Source of the DNA: Forficula auricularia
Lineage: Eukaryota > Arthropoda > Insecta > Dermaptera > Forficulidae
DNA: 64,000 bases
Direction of reading: 5' to 3'
Assembly: GCA_024734495.1 (NCBI GenBank)
Contig: JALMQS010000666.1
Location: 318,295-382,294, forward strand
Shown: positions 1 to 9,884 of the stretch, piece after piece
Position numbering within the stretch: position 1 is the stretch's first letter
How the letters are laid out: each line of letters starts with the position of its first letter
Position numbers and translations under genes: made by a program
The notes under the pieces: generated by a model
The model's input: only the letters and a program-made list of their open reading frames with translations
Told to the model about the DNA's origin: nothing
Database searches by the model: none

Positions 1-175
1 CTCGAAAAATATAAATTTTTTCGATGTTCACTTATTAGAGCTTTTTTGTAGACCGAAATGCCATGGTTTTGCTCAATTTTTTCAATCAAAATAGTTTCAG
101 CCGTTTTTTGAGATATTTTGAAAAAAAGAAGGAAAAAAACACTTTTTACTTGATCATACTCTTATGGTAAAGTAA
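1..175 (+). repeat. ACTTTACCATACA-family repeat, right end
   Basis: The segment enters the window already inside a dispersed repeat and ends with the family's terminal sequence, 'tatggtaaagta', at about 163-174. The same sequence, including the stretch around 'gtttcagccg', recurs at 6568-6762, 35080-35535, 56700-57345 and 62560-62855. Copies that are nearly whole begin with 'ctttaccataca' and end with its inverse, so short inverted termini are likely. No reading frame is conserved, so it looks non-autonomous. The superfamily is not assigned. Confidence 0.7.
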
Positions 176-384
176 AAAAAAATTCTTATTAATATATCAA
201 TAGCAGCCCACGATTTTCTAATAACATCCTTATTTTCATATTTTCTTGCATTTTTTGTAAATTATCTAAATATAAAATAAACATATACATTAAATAAAAA
301 AGAGATTCATTTTACAAAACATTTTTATTTTCTGTTTTAGAACAAAAATTAATCCTCAAAAATGAACTTTCAATAGTCTTAAAC

Positions 385-1135
385 TTAAAATTGGACTTTC
401 TTTGCCTTCTGCGACCCAAATACACTGAAGTGCAAAAAAATCGACCCACCAATAAAAAATTTTTTAAAATTTTTTACAAGTAAACATACATTATTGAAAT
501 TATTCCTTATTGCAAGTGTAATTGCCACTAGTTGTTGACTTAGCTCTTGATTAATTAGGCACACAATTTGAACTGCTTGAACTTCAGAAATATCCATTTT
601 GTATATTTTATCTTTCTATCAATGATACTTAATTCAAAATTATTCATTTTATTGATATTTCAATGGAATTTGATCTTTTATTAAAATTTTATTTAAATGT
701 AAAGTAATATTGAGAAAGTATGATAATTTGTAATTGTATCTTTTAATTTAATTTCAGTTATTTTTTTTTATATAGTAAAATTCAAAAATTATCAACAATA
801 TTTATTGAATATGTTAGTTTAAGAGTTAATAGAACAAATTATAGGAATATTTGTAAAAAAATTTGCTATTTAATAAAGTTTTTATTAGTGGGTCGATTTA
901 TTTGCACCGTAGTGTAGATTTAGAACATTTTCAAAATCTGTTTTTTCGGTTTCTTCTTGTTCTACACTGATCAAAGCGAGGTCGCATAACCTTTTTTGAC
1001 ACATCCTAGCCCTATAAGTATTAGTTTTAACTTGCTGAAAGATTGCTTGCAACTTGCAATCGTAAGCATAATCTGAATATGAATTTATTTGAATTCTTAA
1101 ATTTAATGATTTGCGAATTTTTGCAAGTGCCCTAC
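385..1135 (-). pseudogene. hAT-type transposase C-terminus, split by a MITE
   Basis: Reading on the minus strand from about 1135 to 917 gives roughly 70 open codons with the pattern of the hAT C-terminal dimerisation region. It reads ...TYRARMCQKRLCDLALIS..., followed by an acidic stretch and DFENVLNL. In the ZMYM1-like hAT group this region ends with a short FA..KA-type tail. That tail (FGSQKAKKVQF, then TAA at 385) is found on the far side of the inserted element at 421-916. Removing the insertion plus one TA restores the frame exactly. The family match is from memory of the motif and is not a database result. The upstream catalytic region is not recognised in 1136-1800, so this is a dead 3' fragment. 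Confidence 0.65.
421..916 (-). mobile_element. Tc1-like MITE with transposase N-terminal remnant (copy 1)
   Basis: A 0.5-kb element with inverted ends 'tacactgaagtgcaaa...tcgaccca' and '...tgggtcgattt..tgcaccgtagtgta', flanked by TA. On the minus strand from 597 it keeps about 45 codons starting MDISEVQAVQIVCLINQ and passing through LSQ..VA...AI.NNFNNV.LLVK.F. This is the shape of the first helix-turn-helix of a Tc1-type transposase. The DDE domain is absent, so it is an internal-deletion derivative that would need a transposase in trans. Related copies are at 2326-2442, 10975-11482 and 15520-15969. Confidence 0.8.
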
Positions 1136-2325
1136 TTGCACCTCCCTTGGTACTCCACTGGATGTTGCACCATATAGCATCGTCTTAAAAAAATTGACAA
1201 TTTCGCACTAAACTTGTTGAAAGATAGAGAGTATGTCTTCTCTTTTAAGTCGTGTGCCTCAATAAGAGGAGTCGTGATTGGTGTGTAGTATTCTACAGAC
1301 GGACATTCATGGGATATAGGTGGTAGTGTAGTAAGGTCCCTCTCTTTTCTACACTGCAGTAATCCAACCATTAAAGCTGTTACAGCCGTGCTTGTATTAA
1401 TCCTATCCTAAGCCGGTCCGAAGTCAATCTCCCTGCACCTTAGTCCGGTACTGGTAGGTACTTTTACCCTCTGCCAGGAATGTTTATTGACTTTCCAGTC
1501 TAGATCCGCCGTGTTTAGTTAAAAAACAGGGTCACCTCGTGAAGGATGTGGTTCTTCACCATGCACGGCCGGTCTTGATACAAGGGCCAGTCGGTCATGT
1601 ACGTTGACAACCCAAGTACCCTGATAGTAGTGAGGACCAGTGGAGTTCTAAAGGTGCTAGCTCTACCCCTGCCTTGACCCCTTGAGAGTATGTAGAGAAT
1701 AGTAATTTGAGCTAATTCTGAAACAATATATCTAGAGCTGATGCAGCATTCCTTTCTTTCTCGGATCAACTGATTAAGCTTAAAAAAAGAATAAGTACTA
1801 AACTTTCAATACTTATATCAATTTACTTCCAATGCTAGTGTCCTTTAAGGTACATACAGTCGTTGAAAAAGAACGAACTAAATAGAAATTAAATAATGGT
1901 TCATTTTGATTAGATTATAGATATCTATAATATGACCAAAATCTGTTTTTGACATGATTATAAATATAGGTAATAATTTAGATTTAAATAAAAATGAGTT
2001 TTGGAAAATATCGACTCGGTGTGTGGTTATTAAACTAGATTCATTACGCTCATTTGTCTGTATATGCATCCCACGGATATTTTTACCCCAAACAATCTCC
2101 CCTTTCATAATTTATTTTTTACTTCCGTTGTTTCGGATCAAATTTAATTAGCCACCGGGAGTTGAGAAAACACCGCAGTTTTCATTTAGGGACACTAAAA
2201 GTCGCGATGACTCGGAATGTCATATATCTAGCGATAAATCCATCCTAATTAGAAACTTATAATTTATTAGAGCATTTTCATTTGAAATTGAATTTCAACC
2301 AACATTTTAAATTAATCTATATACC
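1136..2325. other. Stretch with no recognised gene
   Basis: This is less AT-rich than its surroundings between about 1130 and 1750. Open frames of 60-85 codons occur on the minus strand (1132-1371 and 1515-1769), but neither shows a recognisable domain. The first directly precedes the hAT fragment and might be more of the same decayed transposase; no motif supports that. From 1800 to 2325 the sequence is AT-rich with nothing recognised. Confidence 0.4.
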
Positions 2326-2442
2326 TACACTACTATGCAAAAATAATCGACCCACTAATAAAAACATTATTAAATAGCAAATTATTTATAAAATTTTTAC
2401 AAATATTCATATAATTTGTTCCATTAACTCTTAAACTAACAT
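2326..2442. repeat. Tc1-like MITE, one end only (copy 2)
   Basis: The sequence begins 'tacactactatgcaaaaa.aatcgaccca' and follows the terminal 115 bp of the Tc1-like MITE family. It then stops abruptly where the next repeat starts with 'tctatataataaaaa'. Confidence 0.7.
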
Positions 2443-2790
2443 CTATATAATAAAAATTAATTTCTGTTTCTTCGTAAGCGCAGATCTCTTAAAAGCCTGG
2501 ACCGATTTGGCTATTTTTTTTAAATGTTCGTAATAGTGCAATTCAGGTTAATACGTAAAAAAAAAATTGGAAAAGTTGCCCGGAAAATTGGAAAATTCAG
2601 GAAAAGCTAAAAAAAATTCAGGTTAGCCAACATGGCTTGCCAAACAATAAAAGAACTAAACTAGCAAAAAAACAAGTGTTGGCGGCCCTGTTTGTAAGAT
2701 TTTTGAGTGTCATTCATTCTCAATAGTTCTAACCACATTATCGTTGAAGAAAGAATTTAATACTGCATTTTTACAAAAGTATTTATTTAC
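2442..2790 (+). repeat. Dispersed repeat beginning TCTATATAATAAAAA (Helitron-like?)
   Basis: About 350 bp shared with 13432-13780 and 25308-25664, which lie in the opposite orientation. Shared landmarks are the start 'tctatataataaaaa', 'gaccgatttgg', 'ccggaaaattgg', 'ttggcaagc' read inversely, and 'cattatcgttgaagaa'. A TC start with no inverted ends fits a non-autonomous Helitron, but no convincing CTRR end with a hairpin was found. The class is therefore tentative. Confidence 0.4.
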
Positions 2791-2924
2791 ATTATTAACA
2801 TTTTTATTGTATAGATTATTTTATTTTATTTTATTTTCTCAAGTTTTCTAAATATTTATAATTAAGTAATGGAGAGGGATTCAGCCAATGGGTAGCCTCT
2901 GCTGAATAAAAAACTCCCAATTAT

Positions 2925-2970
2925 AGAAAACGTTTCGGCTTTAATTAAATAATGCCATCATCAGTTCCTA
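2925..2970 (-). ncRNA. Hammerhead-ribozyme-like motif in the PLE1 3' region (degenerate)
   Basis: On the minus strand CTGATGA (2964-2958) is followed by TGGC, an AT loop, GCC and GAAA (ending at 2933). This is the order CUGANGA, stem II, GAAA of a hammerhead core. Stem II is only about 3 bp, and the expected small stem III with the UH cleavage site is not clear. Hammerheads are known from PLE 3' regions, and the position after GIY-YIG fits. It is probably a decayed version. Confidence 0.45.
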
Positions 2971-3460
2971 AGAGCTGAAAAAAAGCGATAGAGCACACAT
3001 GTAAAATTACAATAAAAATTTTTTACAAAAAAATCCAAACTTGTTAATTACAAAATTATATCTTACAGTATTAGCGACACAATTAATTTTATAAATAAAT
3101 TGTCCGCAGGCAGAGTTGTTGTGGATTTTATCATAATATATACAAAATTATATGAATTACAAAATGGTACATAAATCTTGGTGTGCTCTCACTTGATATG
3201 TGCAACGTCTCAAGTACAAATATAGCAAATTTCAATTTCATTCAATTAATAATAATAATAATTATGAGGACATTGATCTAATTAGGATCACTGACCCCTC
3301 ACAAACATCTCTTAATTAAAAGATTTCTCAAAATAATTAACAAACATTAAGAATAACAAAAATTCGAATTCAAAATGACAATATATAAAAATAAAAAATA
3401 AAAAATAAATTTTTTCTTCTCTACCTTTTTACAATTCTTTCGCCCCTTTCTCAATGTTTA

Positions 3461-3867
3461 TTATACCTGGGCATCAGTATTTGTCAATATTGACAAGTAA
3501 GCATTGCTAAGCCCAATGCAATCAGTTTGAAAATTAAGAGCCCTTTGCCCATATGTCTTAATAAAGCATTTTTCGGCCAGCATACGCTTATAATTGTTCC
3601 CCAATCTCATCAAGATGACACCATCATCAAACTCAAATCCATGGGAGGTGTCGATATGGTGTGAACTCAGGGCTGTCAAAGCTTTTTTATTTATTACACT
3701 TAATTCATGCTCTCTTTTCCGCAAAGAAAAAATGCGAGATGTTTGACCCACATAAACACTTGTAGGTTTCGGGCAATCGCGGCACTTAATTAAGTAAATC
3801 ACATTATGTTGTTTGTGAGGTTGGAACTACATCCTTGTTATTAAATAAAAAGGACATATTACCAGTT
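3461..3867 (-). pseudogene. PLE1 GIY-YIG endonuclease domain
   Basis: The open frame from 3802 to 3461 starts within VIYLIKCRDC and continues to VYVGQTSR and an R.REHE motif. These are the GIY and YIG half-motifs and the downstream Arg of the GIY-YIG nuclease fused to Penelope-type RT. The part just upstream (to about 3867) reads GNMSFLFNNKDVVP in the neighbouring frame, the usual PLE sequence between RT and GIY-YIG, so one frameshift separates the two. The domain ends with TAA at 3461. Because the RT half is interrupted by the LINE and frameshifted, no full protein can be made. Confidence 0.75.
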
Positions 3868-4725
3868 GATGCCAATCCGCACAATGGGATTGAAAGCTTT
3901 CTGACAAACCGAAGTATAAAAGTTGTGGTGGATGGAACATCTTCTGAATCGTTCTCCACAAACTCTGGTGTTCCCCAAGGCTCTGTAATCTCCTCCACAC
4001 TCTTCCTTATTTATATAAACGACCTTATTGATCAAACGGCAAACCCCACTCATTGTTACGCCGACGATAGCACTCTACACGGCAAACCCTCTCTCCCGAA
4101 TAATCGAATCAATATTGCCTCCTCAATTACTCTCGACCTAGACAAACTGAATAAATGGGGCTCTCAAAATTTAGTTAACTTCAATTCAAACAAGACTCAA
4201 TGTTGTCTAATTTCTAGGCGCGAAAATAGAGATTTCCCTGATATTCACTTCGATTCGAATACCCTGAAAATGTGTGACAGCCTATCCATGTTGGGCGTCT
4301 CTGTCGCATCTGACCTGTCTTGGAATGAACACATCTCCTCTGTGGCGAAATCTGCAGCAAGGAAGATTGGCTTCTTATTCAGGTCCAAGCGATTTTACAA
4401 ACCCCCACAACTTCTCACCATCTACAAGGCCCAAATCCGCCCCTATCTCGAATACGGCTCTCATCTGTGGAGAGGAGCCTCAAAATATTCTCTTGCTACC
4501 CTTGATGCAATTCAGAAACGAGCCGTCAGGCTAATTGACGATTCTACCCTCACCGACTCCCTCGACTCGCTGGCTCATCGAAGAGATGTCTCCGCCCTTT
4601 CCCTTTTCTATAGATACTATCACGGCAGGTGCTCTGATGAGATAAAATCAATAATTCCCCCAAAGCATGCTTTGCACGCAGCACACGTTTTGCCGACTCC
4701 CAACACTCTTTCGCGGTCAAATTAG
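3868..4725 (+). pseudogene. Reverse transcriptase fragment of LINE copy 1
   Basis: The reading frame covers the RT palm from just after motif 2 to the C-terminal region. It keeps the catalytic Asp pair in YADD and a canonical PQGS motif. The endonuclease and the RT fingers are missing through 5' truncation. A frameshift after IIPPK replaces the last 70 or so residues with an unrelated tail. It is nearly identical in protein to copy 2, so both copies look fairly young. Not functional. Confidence 0.85.
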
Positions 4726-4971
4726 AAAAGTGCCGGACCACTTCATTCGCGAATTCATATATCCCCATGACGTCAAGGAACTGGAACTCTCTCCCAGCCT
4801 CTATCTTTCCCAGCACCTATGATCTTCAAACCTTCAAAACCAGGGTGCATAGACACCTACGTCTACACCCTCTCACTTAAACAACTTTCCTTCTCTTCGG
4901 TAATGCAAGGGTCTTTCGAGATCCATAGGGGCTACATCTTTACTGGTGCACCCCTTCTTGCATTCGATTGC

Positions 4972-5004
<33 letters not shown>
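3868..5004 (+). mobile_element. Jockey/CR1-type non-LTR retrotransposon, 5'-truncated (copy 1)
   Basis: A 3'-terminal LINE fragment ending in a run of about 30 A (4975-5004). The RT reads ESFLTNRSIKVVVDG, GVPQGSVISS and CYADD (catalytic YADD near 4050). It continues into the thumb and C-terminal region, with LGVSVASDLSWNEHI and PYLEYGSHLW. The open frame stops at 4725, but copy 2 at 7974-9095 continues to ...LRLHPLT. Copy 1 is therefore frameshifted near 4660; its equivalent stop lies near 4880. The sequence shared with copy 2 begins near 3868, inside PLE1. No clear target-site duplication was found. Confidence 0.85.
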
Positions 5005-5007
<3 letters not shown>

Positions 5008-5536
5008 CGTGCGCACATTATAGTTCTTAAATAGTTTTTGAATTTTTTTCGGACAACCCTGGCATATAGGTGAGAGAGAAAAATGGTCCATCCCTGAGAG
5101 GGGTACAGATGGGGTAGGAGCAATAAGCTGCTTCTCCCTTCTTCGACGAAAATTTTAATTACAGAATTAATGACCCGCAATGGATAAGAGTTCGAGGAAG
5201 CCACCATCCTAAAATCATCAACATTCCTCGCAACGTAGACGTCATCACAAAGCGAATAAATCCTTCTCAAAAAATAATATAAGGTGTTCATTTTATATAC
5301 AAAGGGAGACTGCGAGAAGTAATTGATGAAACGTCCACTGTCAGATGGCTTCACATACAGGTCAAATGATAGAGAACCACTGGGATTTTTGATTATCAAA
5401 AGATCAAGGAACGATATTTGGCCATTAATTTCTATTTCATACGTAAAACTCAAATCTGGATGGAAAGCATTGAATTTCTCCAATATCATATCCATTTGAT
5501 TATGAGGGACAATCGCCAATATGTAGATGATTCGAT
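5005..5536 (-). pseudogene. PLE1 reverse transcriptase, C-terminal half
   Basis: The minus-strand frame from about 5536 reads AIVPHNQMDMILEKFNAFH, then LSFTYEIE, ISFLDLLI, LYVKPSDSGRFINYFS and SPFVYKMNTLYYFLRRI. This is the Penelope RT signature downstream of its YVDD motif. A frameshift near 5090 moves the continuation (LSPICQGCPKKIQKLFKNYNVRTAF) into another frame. The coding sequence then runs into the poly(A) of the LINE insertion. The YVDD motif itself is found on the opposite strand in the adjacent inverted piece. Confidence 0.75.
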
Positions 5537-5557
5537 TGCGATTGTCCCTCATAATGG
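5500..5557. repeat. Inverted junction at the 5' end of PLE1
   Basis: An 18-bp sequence ending 'ccctcataat' at 5539-5556 is the inverse of 5500-5517, with a 21-bp loop. The plus-strand piece 5517-5556 encodes QYVDDSIAIVPHN, which belongs just upstream of, and overlaps, the minus-strand IVPHNQMD. This is an inverted 5' segment of about 40 bp of the same element. Confidence 0.75.
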
Positions 5558-6107
5558 ATCTCAAATTGCAGTATTCAATTAGATTGAATTTTAGTACGTG
5601 ACGGTTTTGCCAAAAATTACATGGAGTTTCGTCGAGAGGCCAAAAAGTGCCATTTTTTTTGGAAGTGCGGATGTATGGATGTTATCGTTTTTTCCTTCCA
5701 CGATTTTTTTCACACCGTAGCACCGATTGAAATGAAATTGATAACCTACCATTATTTTAACCAAATGAAGCGCTGATTAGTTTTTGGTACATTTCGCCCC
5801 ACAAACATTAGTAATTTATTTCGGTACTTTTTTAGTTTTTTCTAAATATCTTGAAAATGACTTAATCAATTTTGATGAAATTTAATATCCTAATTAAGTA
5901 CCTTGGGGACCACAAAAAGATTGAATAAAGTTTTTAGTAAAATTATATTTTAAAGTACTTTACTCTAGAGTAAGATAGTACTTTTTTAATTTTTTAAATT
6001 CTTTAAAATTTATTCATTTGATCGTTTTAATATAGCTCATTTAACCTTGCTTAAGTAAGAATGGATAGGCTTCTCTCTGTGAAATGCTAAAAATTTAGGA
6101 GGAAATT
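5558..6107. other. AT-rich stretch, no gene
   Basis: No coding signal. Around 5950-6045 the sequence containing 'agtacttttttaat' and 'gatcg.tttaatata' resembles 44945-45011, so it is an old repeat. Nothing else was recognised. Confidence 0.4.
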
Positions 6108-6263
6108 TTATAAATAACCATAGCAACTTCGTTGTTTTCTTGTCCGTTGCCTTTGCTGAAGACATAGAGGAATCGACTTAAAAATCAAAAATAACAATCG
6201 ATTCTTATCTAATACTAGAGGAATAACCTTATTGTATTCCATTTTTGATGTTTTGACTATTAA
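6108..6263 (-). repeat. Host repeat flanking the TTAA element (left part)
   Basis: On the minus strand this matches 7483-7560 and 13081-13160 (landmarks 'catcaaaaatggaa', 'ttattcctctagta', 'agaatcgat'). It ends at the TTAA (6260-6263) used by the adjacent insertion. In the other two copies the repeat runs on without interruption, so they represent the empty site. Confidence 0.7.
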
Positions 6264-7332
6264 GGTAGTTGTTTCGCGACAATACCAGCAAAAAGTTAAT
6301 GCTAGAGTATATAGAACAGACAATACGGATTCATAGTTCATAAGGCCAAAACTTTTTGCTGTTTATGTACCAAATCTAGCCAATCCCGTGCTCGTATGAC
6401 AAATTTGGCACCATTGTAAGAGATTGAATATTTTTATACATGACATTAAAATGACAGATAAAATGACTGTTAAAATACATTTTAAAGGTCGATTTATTAA
6501 ACAAAAAGTTCGAAATAAACGAGTAAAGGCTGTTGCGGCAATGAATGAGGAAAAAACGTGTGAAATTTGGTTTTGATATTCACACTAGTTTTTGAGCTAG
6601 CTCGTCCACAAAAATTTGGTAACGCACAGACCTCTGCAGCTAACTAACAGACTAGCAGACATTTTGACAAAACAATTATTATTTCGAAAAAAAATAAGAA
6701 AAAAAACGCTTCTTTCATGCACAATTACAATACTTGACCATACACCCTGTATGGTAAAGTAAAAAATGATTACCTATCCCCTCATCCAGAAAAAAAATTA
6801 AAATTATATAATTTATAGAGTAAAATAATAATGTTTTCAAAATTTTGTTATTTTTTAACAAATGTAATCAACGCCTACGTTACATCTTATGAAAATTATA
6901 ATTTTGAAAAAATCTAGCGCATGCATCTTTCGCTGGTTAAATAAATGCGCTGTTGCCAAAATGTTTTTAGTGAGAATTTTTTTTATACATTTTTCATTAT
7001 TTATTCCTTATTATCTCAGAAACTGTGTTGTAACTATGAATCAAAATTGTCTTAAAATATGTATTGGTTATTGTTTAATGTTGGTTTAGTTTTTTATAAA
7101 AATGGTAAGAACGGTTTCTTAATTATAATTAAATATGTATGTAAATTTTCCGATATCCCCTATAGTGCAATGCTAAAGAGCCCGAAAAACTCGATATTTG
7201 AAATTAAATATCTCCGGAACTGTATTGTTCATAAATTTCGTTTTGCCACCAATCGATGCAGAAGTATTTAACTAATAATATATCTAAATTTCGGAAAAAT
7301 CCTAAGAAAATGGATTTGGCGGAACAACTACC
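6264..7332. mobile_element. TTAA-flanked element with GGTAGTTGTTTC ends
   Basis: A 1,069-bp insertion with TTAA on both sides (6260-6263 and 7333-7336) and short inverted ends: GGTAGTTGTTTC on the left and its partner 'ggaacaactacc' on the right. TTAA duplication is the hallmark of the piggyBac superfamily. The termini here do not begin with the CCC usual for that group, so the assignment rests on the target site. There is no transposase. Another repeat (6568-6762) is nested inside. Related ends lie at 38915-38962 and 63616-63835. Confidence 0.7.
6568..6762 (+). repeat. ACTTTACCATACA-family right end, nested in the TTAA element
   Basis: Contains 'tttttgagctagctcgtcca', 'ggtaacgcacagac', 'acattttgacaaaacaatta' and the terminal 'tatggtaaagta', all in the family order. 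It lacks the left half. Confidence 0.7.
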
Positions 7333-7336
7333 TTAA

Positions 7337-7700
7337 TGGCAACCTCTACTGAAAACGTGAAGAATCGACTTAAAATCATAAAGACTAAATTATTTATGGT
7401 AAACGAGTTGTTTACCAAAAAAGAATTTAGTCTTTTTGATTTTAAGTCGATTCTTCCACGTTTTCAGTAGAGGTTGCCATTAATAGTCAAAACATCAAAA
7501 ATGGAATGCAATAACGTTATTCCTCTAGTATTAGATAAGAATCGATTGTTATTTTTGATTTTAAGTCAACATGAACTGCAAGTGATATCTGATTAATAAT
7601 AAAGGAATAAACATAGTAATATAGTAATGACTTTGGATAAAGTTTAGCAACGATCCGTTGCAGTTTATTTTTATTAACAAATGGTATAAACGCCTTGAGA
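7337..7700. repeat. Host repeat as an inverted pair, with the empty TTAA site
   Basis: 7337-7400 and 7420-7479 are inverted copies of each other ('ggcaacctctactgaaaacg' against its inverse). The right copy continues through an uninterrupted TTAA (7480-7483) into 'tagtcaaaacatcaaaaatg', giving the pre-insertion sequence of the neighbouring element. The 3' part, through 'agcaacgatccgttgcagtt', also occurs at 13380 and 58380. Confidence 0.75.
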
Positions 7701-7855
7701 ATTCCTAAGAGCATCAACTAATACTTAGTTTAAATGATTCGTTAAATGACTCGGAAATTTCAATTTTCTAAATGAAAATTAAAAAAAAAAAAAAAAAACG
7801 TTTTTCATAAAAATACTTCCGACAAATTTCCTTTAAAGCTAGTTTAGTCGACATG

Positions 7856-9106
7856 TTTTTTTTTTTTTTTTTTTTTTTAATGCAATCGAATGCAAGAAGG
7901 GGTGCACCAGTAAAGATGCAGCCCCTATGGATCTCGAAAGACCCTTGCATTACCGAAGAGAAGAGAAAGTTGATTAAGTGAGAGGGTGTAGACGTAGGTG
8001 TCTATGCACTCCGGTTTTGAAGGTTTGAAGATTATAGGTGCTGGGAAAGATAGAGGCTGGAAGAGAGTTCCAGTTCCTTGAAGTCATGGGGATATATGTA
8101 TTGGCGAATGAAGTGGTCCGGCACTTTTCTAATTTAACCGCGAAAGAGTGTTGGGAGTCGGCAAAACGTGTGCTACGTGCAAAGCATGCTTTGGGGGGAA
8201 TTATTGATTTTATCTCATCAGAGCACCTGCCGTGATAGTATCTATAGAAAAGGGAAAGGGCAGAGACATCTCTTCGATGAGCCAGCGAGTCGAGGGAGTC
8301 GGTGAGGGTAGAATCGTCAATTAGCCTGACGGCTCGTTTCTGAATTGCATCCAGGGTAGCAAGAGAGTATTTTGAGGCCCCTCTCCACAGATGAGAGCCG
8401 TATTCGAGACAGGGGCGGATTTGGGCCTTGTAGATGGTGAGAAGTTGTGGGGGTTTGTAAAATCGCTTGGACCTGAATAAGAAGCCAATCTTCCTTGCTG
8501 CAGATTTCGCCACAGAGGAGATGTGTTCATTCCAAGACAGGTCAGATGCGACAGAGACGCCCAGCATGGATAAGCTGTCACACATTTTTAGGGTATTCGA
8601 ATCGAAGAGAATATCAGGGAAATCTTTATTTTCGCGCCTAGAAATTAGACAACATTGAGTCTTGTTTGAATTGAAGTTAACTAAATTTTGTGAGCCCCAT
8701 TTATTCAGTTTGTCTAGGTCGAGAGTAATTGAGGAGGTAACATTGATTCGATTGTTCGGGAGTGAGGGTTTACCGTGTAGAGTGCTATCGTCGGCGTAAC
8801 AATGAGTGGGGTTTGCCGTTTGATCGAAAAGGTCGTTTATATACATTAGGAAAAGTGTGGAGGAGATTACGGAGCATTGGGGAACACCAGAGTTTGTGGA
8901 GAACGATTCAGATGATGTTCCATCCACCACAACTTTTATACTTCGGTTTGTCAGAAAGCTTTCTATCCATTTGCGAAGAGTTGGTGTGAATCCGAAGGCT
9001 GGCAGTTTGGCAAGAAGAGTTTTGTGCCAAACCTGGTCAAAAGCTTTGGAGATATCAAGGGCTACAGCGAAGGTTTCTTTTCCGGCCTTACACAAAGGCC
9101 TTATAC
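7856..9106 (-). mobile_element. Jockey/CR1-type non-LTR retrotransposon, 5'-truncated (copy 2)
   Basis: On the minus strand a LINE 3' part of 1.25 kb ends in a poly(A) (poly-T at 7856-7878). It has the same 3' UTR as copy 1, including 'gcaagaaggggtgcaccagt' read inversely. The 5' truncation point at 9106 directly abuts the poly(A) of a different transcript-like sequence (9107-9650). No target duplication is obvious around the left end. Confidence 0.85.
7974..9095 (-). pseudogene. Non-LTR reverse transcriptase C-terminal part, uninterrupted
   Basis: 373 open codons. In order they show ALDISKAFDQVWH (first catalytic Asp), ESFLTNRS, GVPQCSVISS (PQG changed to PQC), CYADD near 8790 (catalytic Asp pair), LGVSVASDLSWNEHI, a PCLEYGSHLW thumb motif, and a C-terminal region ending LRLHPLT at TAA (7974-7976). 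It is open at the 5' end because of truncation; the apparent start codon lies inside the RT domain. The endonuclease and ORF1 are missing, so it is not functional even though the frame is clean. It is probably a recent insertion. Confidence 0.85.
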
Positions 9107-9650
9107 TTTTTTTTTTTAATTAAAATTAATTTAACGATAAAATTTATTTCCATGGCAAATTACAAAAGGGATTTCGTGCATCGAGTTCGAGAGAGAGAGA
9201 GATACGTATCCACCCCGGCCATTCATTCTAGAGCATCCCTGTGCCACTACTATATCTAGTACAACTGCAACCCTTTCCATCTTACGACCCTCTCATGTTT
9301 ATTGAGCGTGCGCGCCACCAAACCCCTTGTCGACTCCGTTGAGGACAAATGCTTAAAACAGCAAAATCTCTTTCCCAAAGAGTATGCCAAGCGTGGTGAC
9401 AGTGATATAGCAGTGTCTGTCACATCATATATTGTATTTGGGCCTAGATAGAGAATGTTTGCCTGTGGGGTTGGCGGCATTGTCAAGTGACTGCCGTGAT
9501 AGATACCCAAAGAAAAAAACAACATGTATTTTATATAAAGTAGCGATATAGGTGATGAAATAAAAAAAGCCTGGACAGGTTGGGGGGGCAAGGGGGGCGT
9601 TCCTTTTGAAATTTTCACCACCATTGAATCTTTGATAAGTGAGTCACGTT
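9107..9650 (-). other. Retrocopied mRNA 3' end (UTR plus poly(A)) fused to LINE copy 2
   Basis: On the minus strand an AATAAA (9148-9143) lies 26 nt upstream of an 11-nt A run (9117-9107). This is the layout of a cleaved and polyadenylated mRNA. The upstream 450 bp is less AT-rich than the surroundings and is not repeated elsewhere in the window. One open frame of 122 codons (9624-9256) has no recognisable domain and is probably UTR. The 5' limit near 9650 is a guess. Most likely it was copied with the LINE through a template switch. Confidence 0.5.
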
Positions 9651-9884
9651 TTAGATGATCACATAGATAATTTATTGACAGTATTTACGAGAGCATTCAA
9701 TTGATTTATTAAATGATTTGTTTAAGGAAATCGGTCTTAAAAAACGTAAAAAAAACGTAAACAGTTTGTCTAATTTTAGACATAATAAATGTTATATTTG
9801 TGTACAAGATTAAGTCCAACCAGGTGAATTGTCCTGATCTTCAAAACTTGTTTACAATTCATAACTCAAATTATACTATATATA

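Larger units (their letters stand above)
2816..5557 (-). mobile_element. Penelope-like element (PLE1), 5'-truncated and interrupted
   Basis: Read on the minus strand this holds part of a Penelope-type reverse transcriptase (about 5536-5005), a linker and GIY-YIG domain (3867-3461), a roughly 600-bp 3' region with a hammerhead-like motif (2925-2970), and a terminal AAAAT-type simple repeat (2816-2838). A jockey/CR1-type LINE sits inside at 3868-5004. Residues on both sides of the LINE fit a continuous PLE protein once frameshifts are allowed. At the 5' end (5500-5557) a short piece is inverted. PLEs move by target-primed reverse transcription using their GIY-YIG endonuclease. This copy is inactive. 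Confidence 0.75.

Noticed and set aside
3868..5004. 8-bp 'cacattat' (3800-3807 and 5014-5021) as a target duplication of the LINE
   Set aside because: The LINE homology begins near 3868 and PLE coding sequence continues to that point, so the two octamers do not flank the element directly.
4873..5091. Poly-Phe minus-strand frames
   Set aside because: Translation of the LINE poly(A); only the part beyond 5005 is PLE coding sequence.
9256..9624. 122-codon minus-strand frame
   Set aside because: It lies in what looks like a transcript 3' end. No domain is recognisable, so it is more likely UTR than protein.
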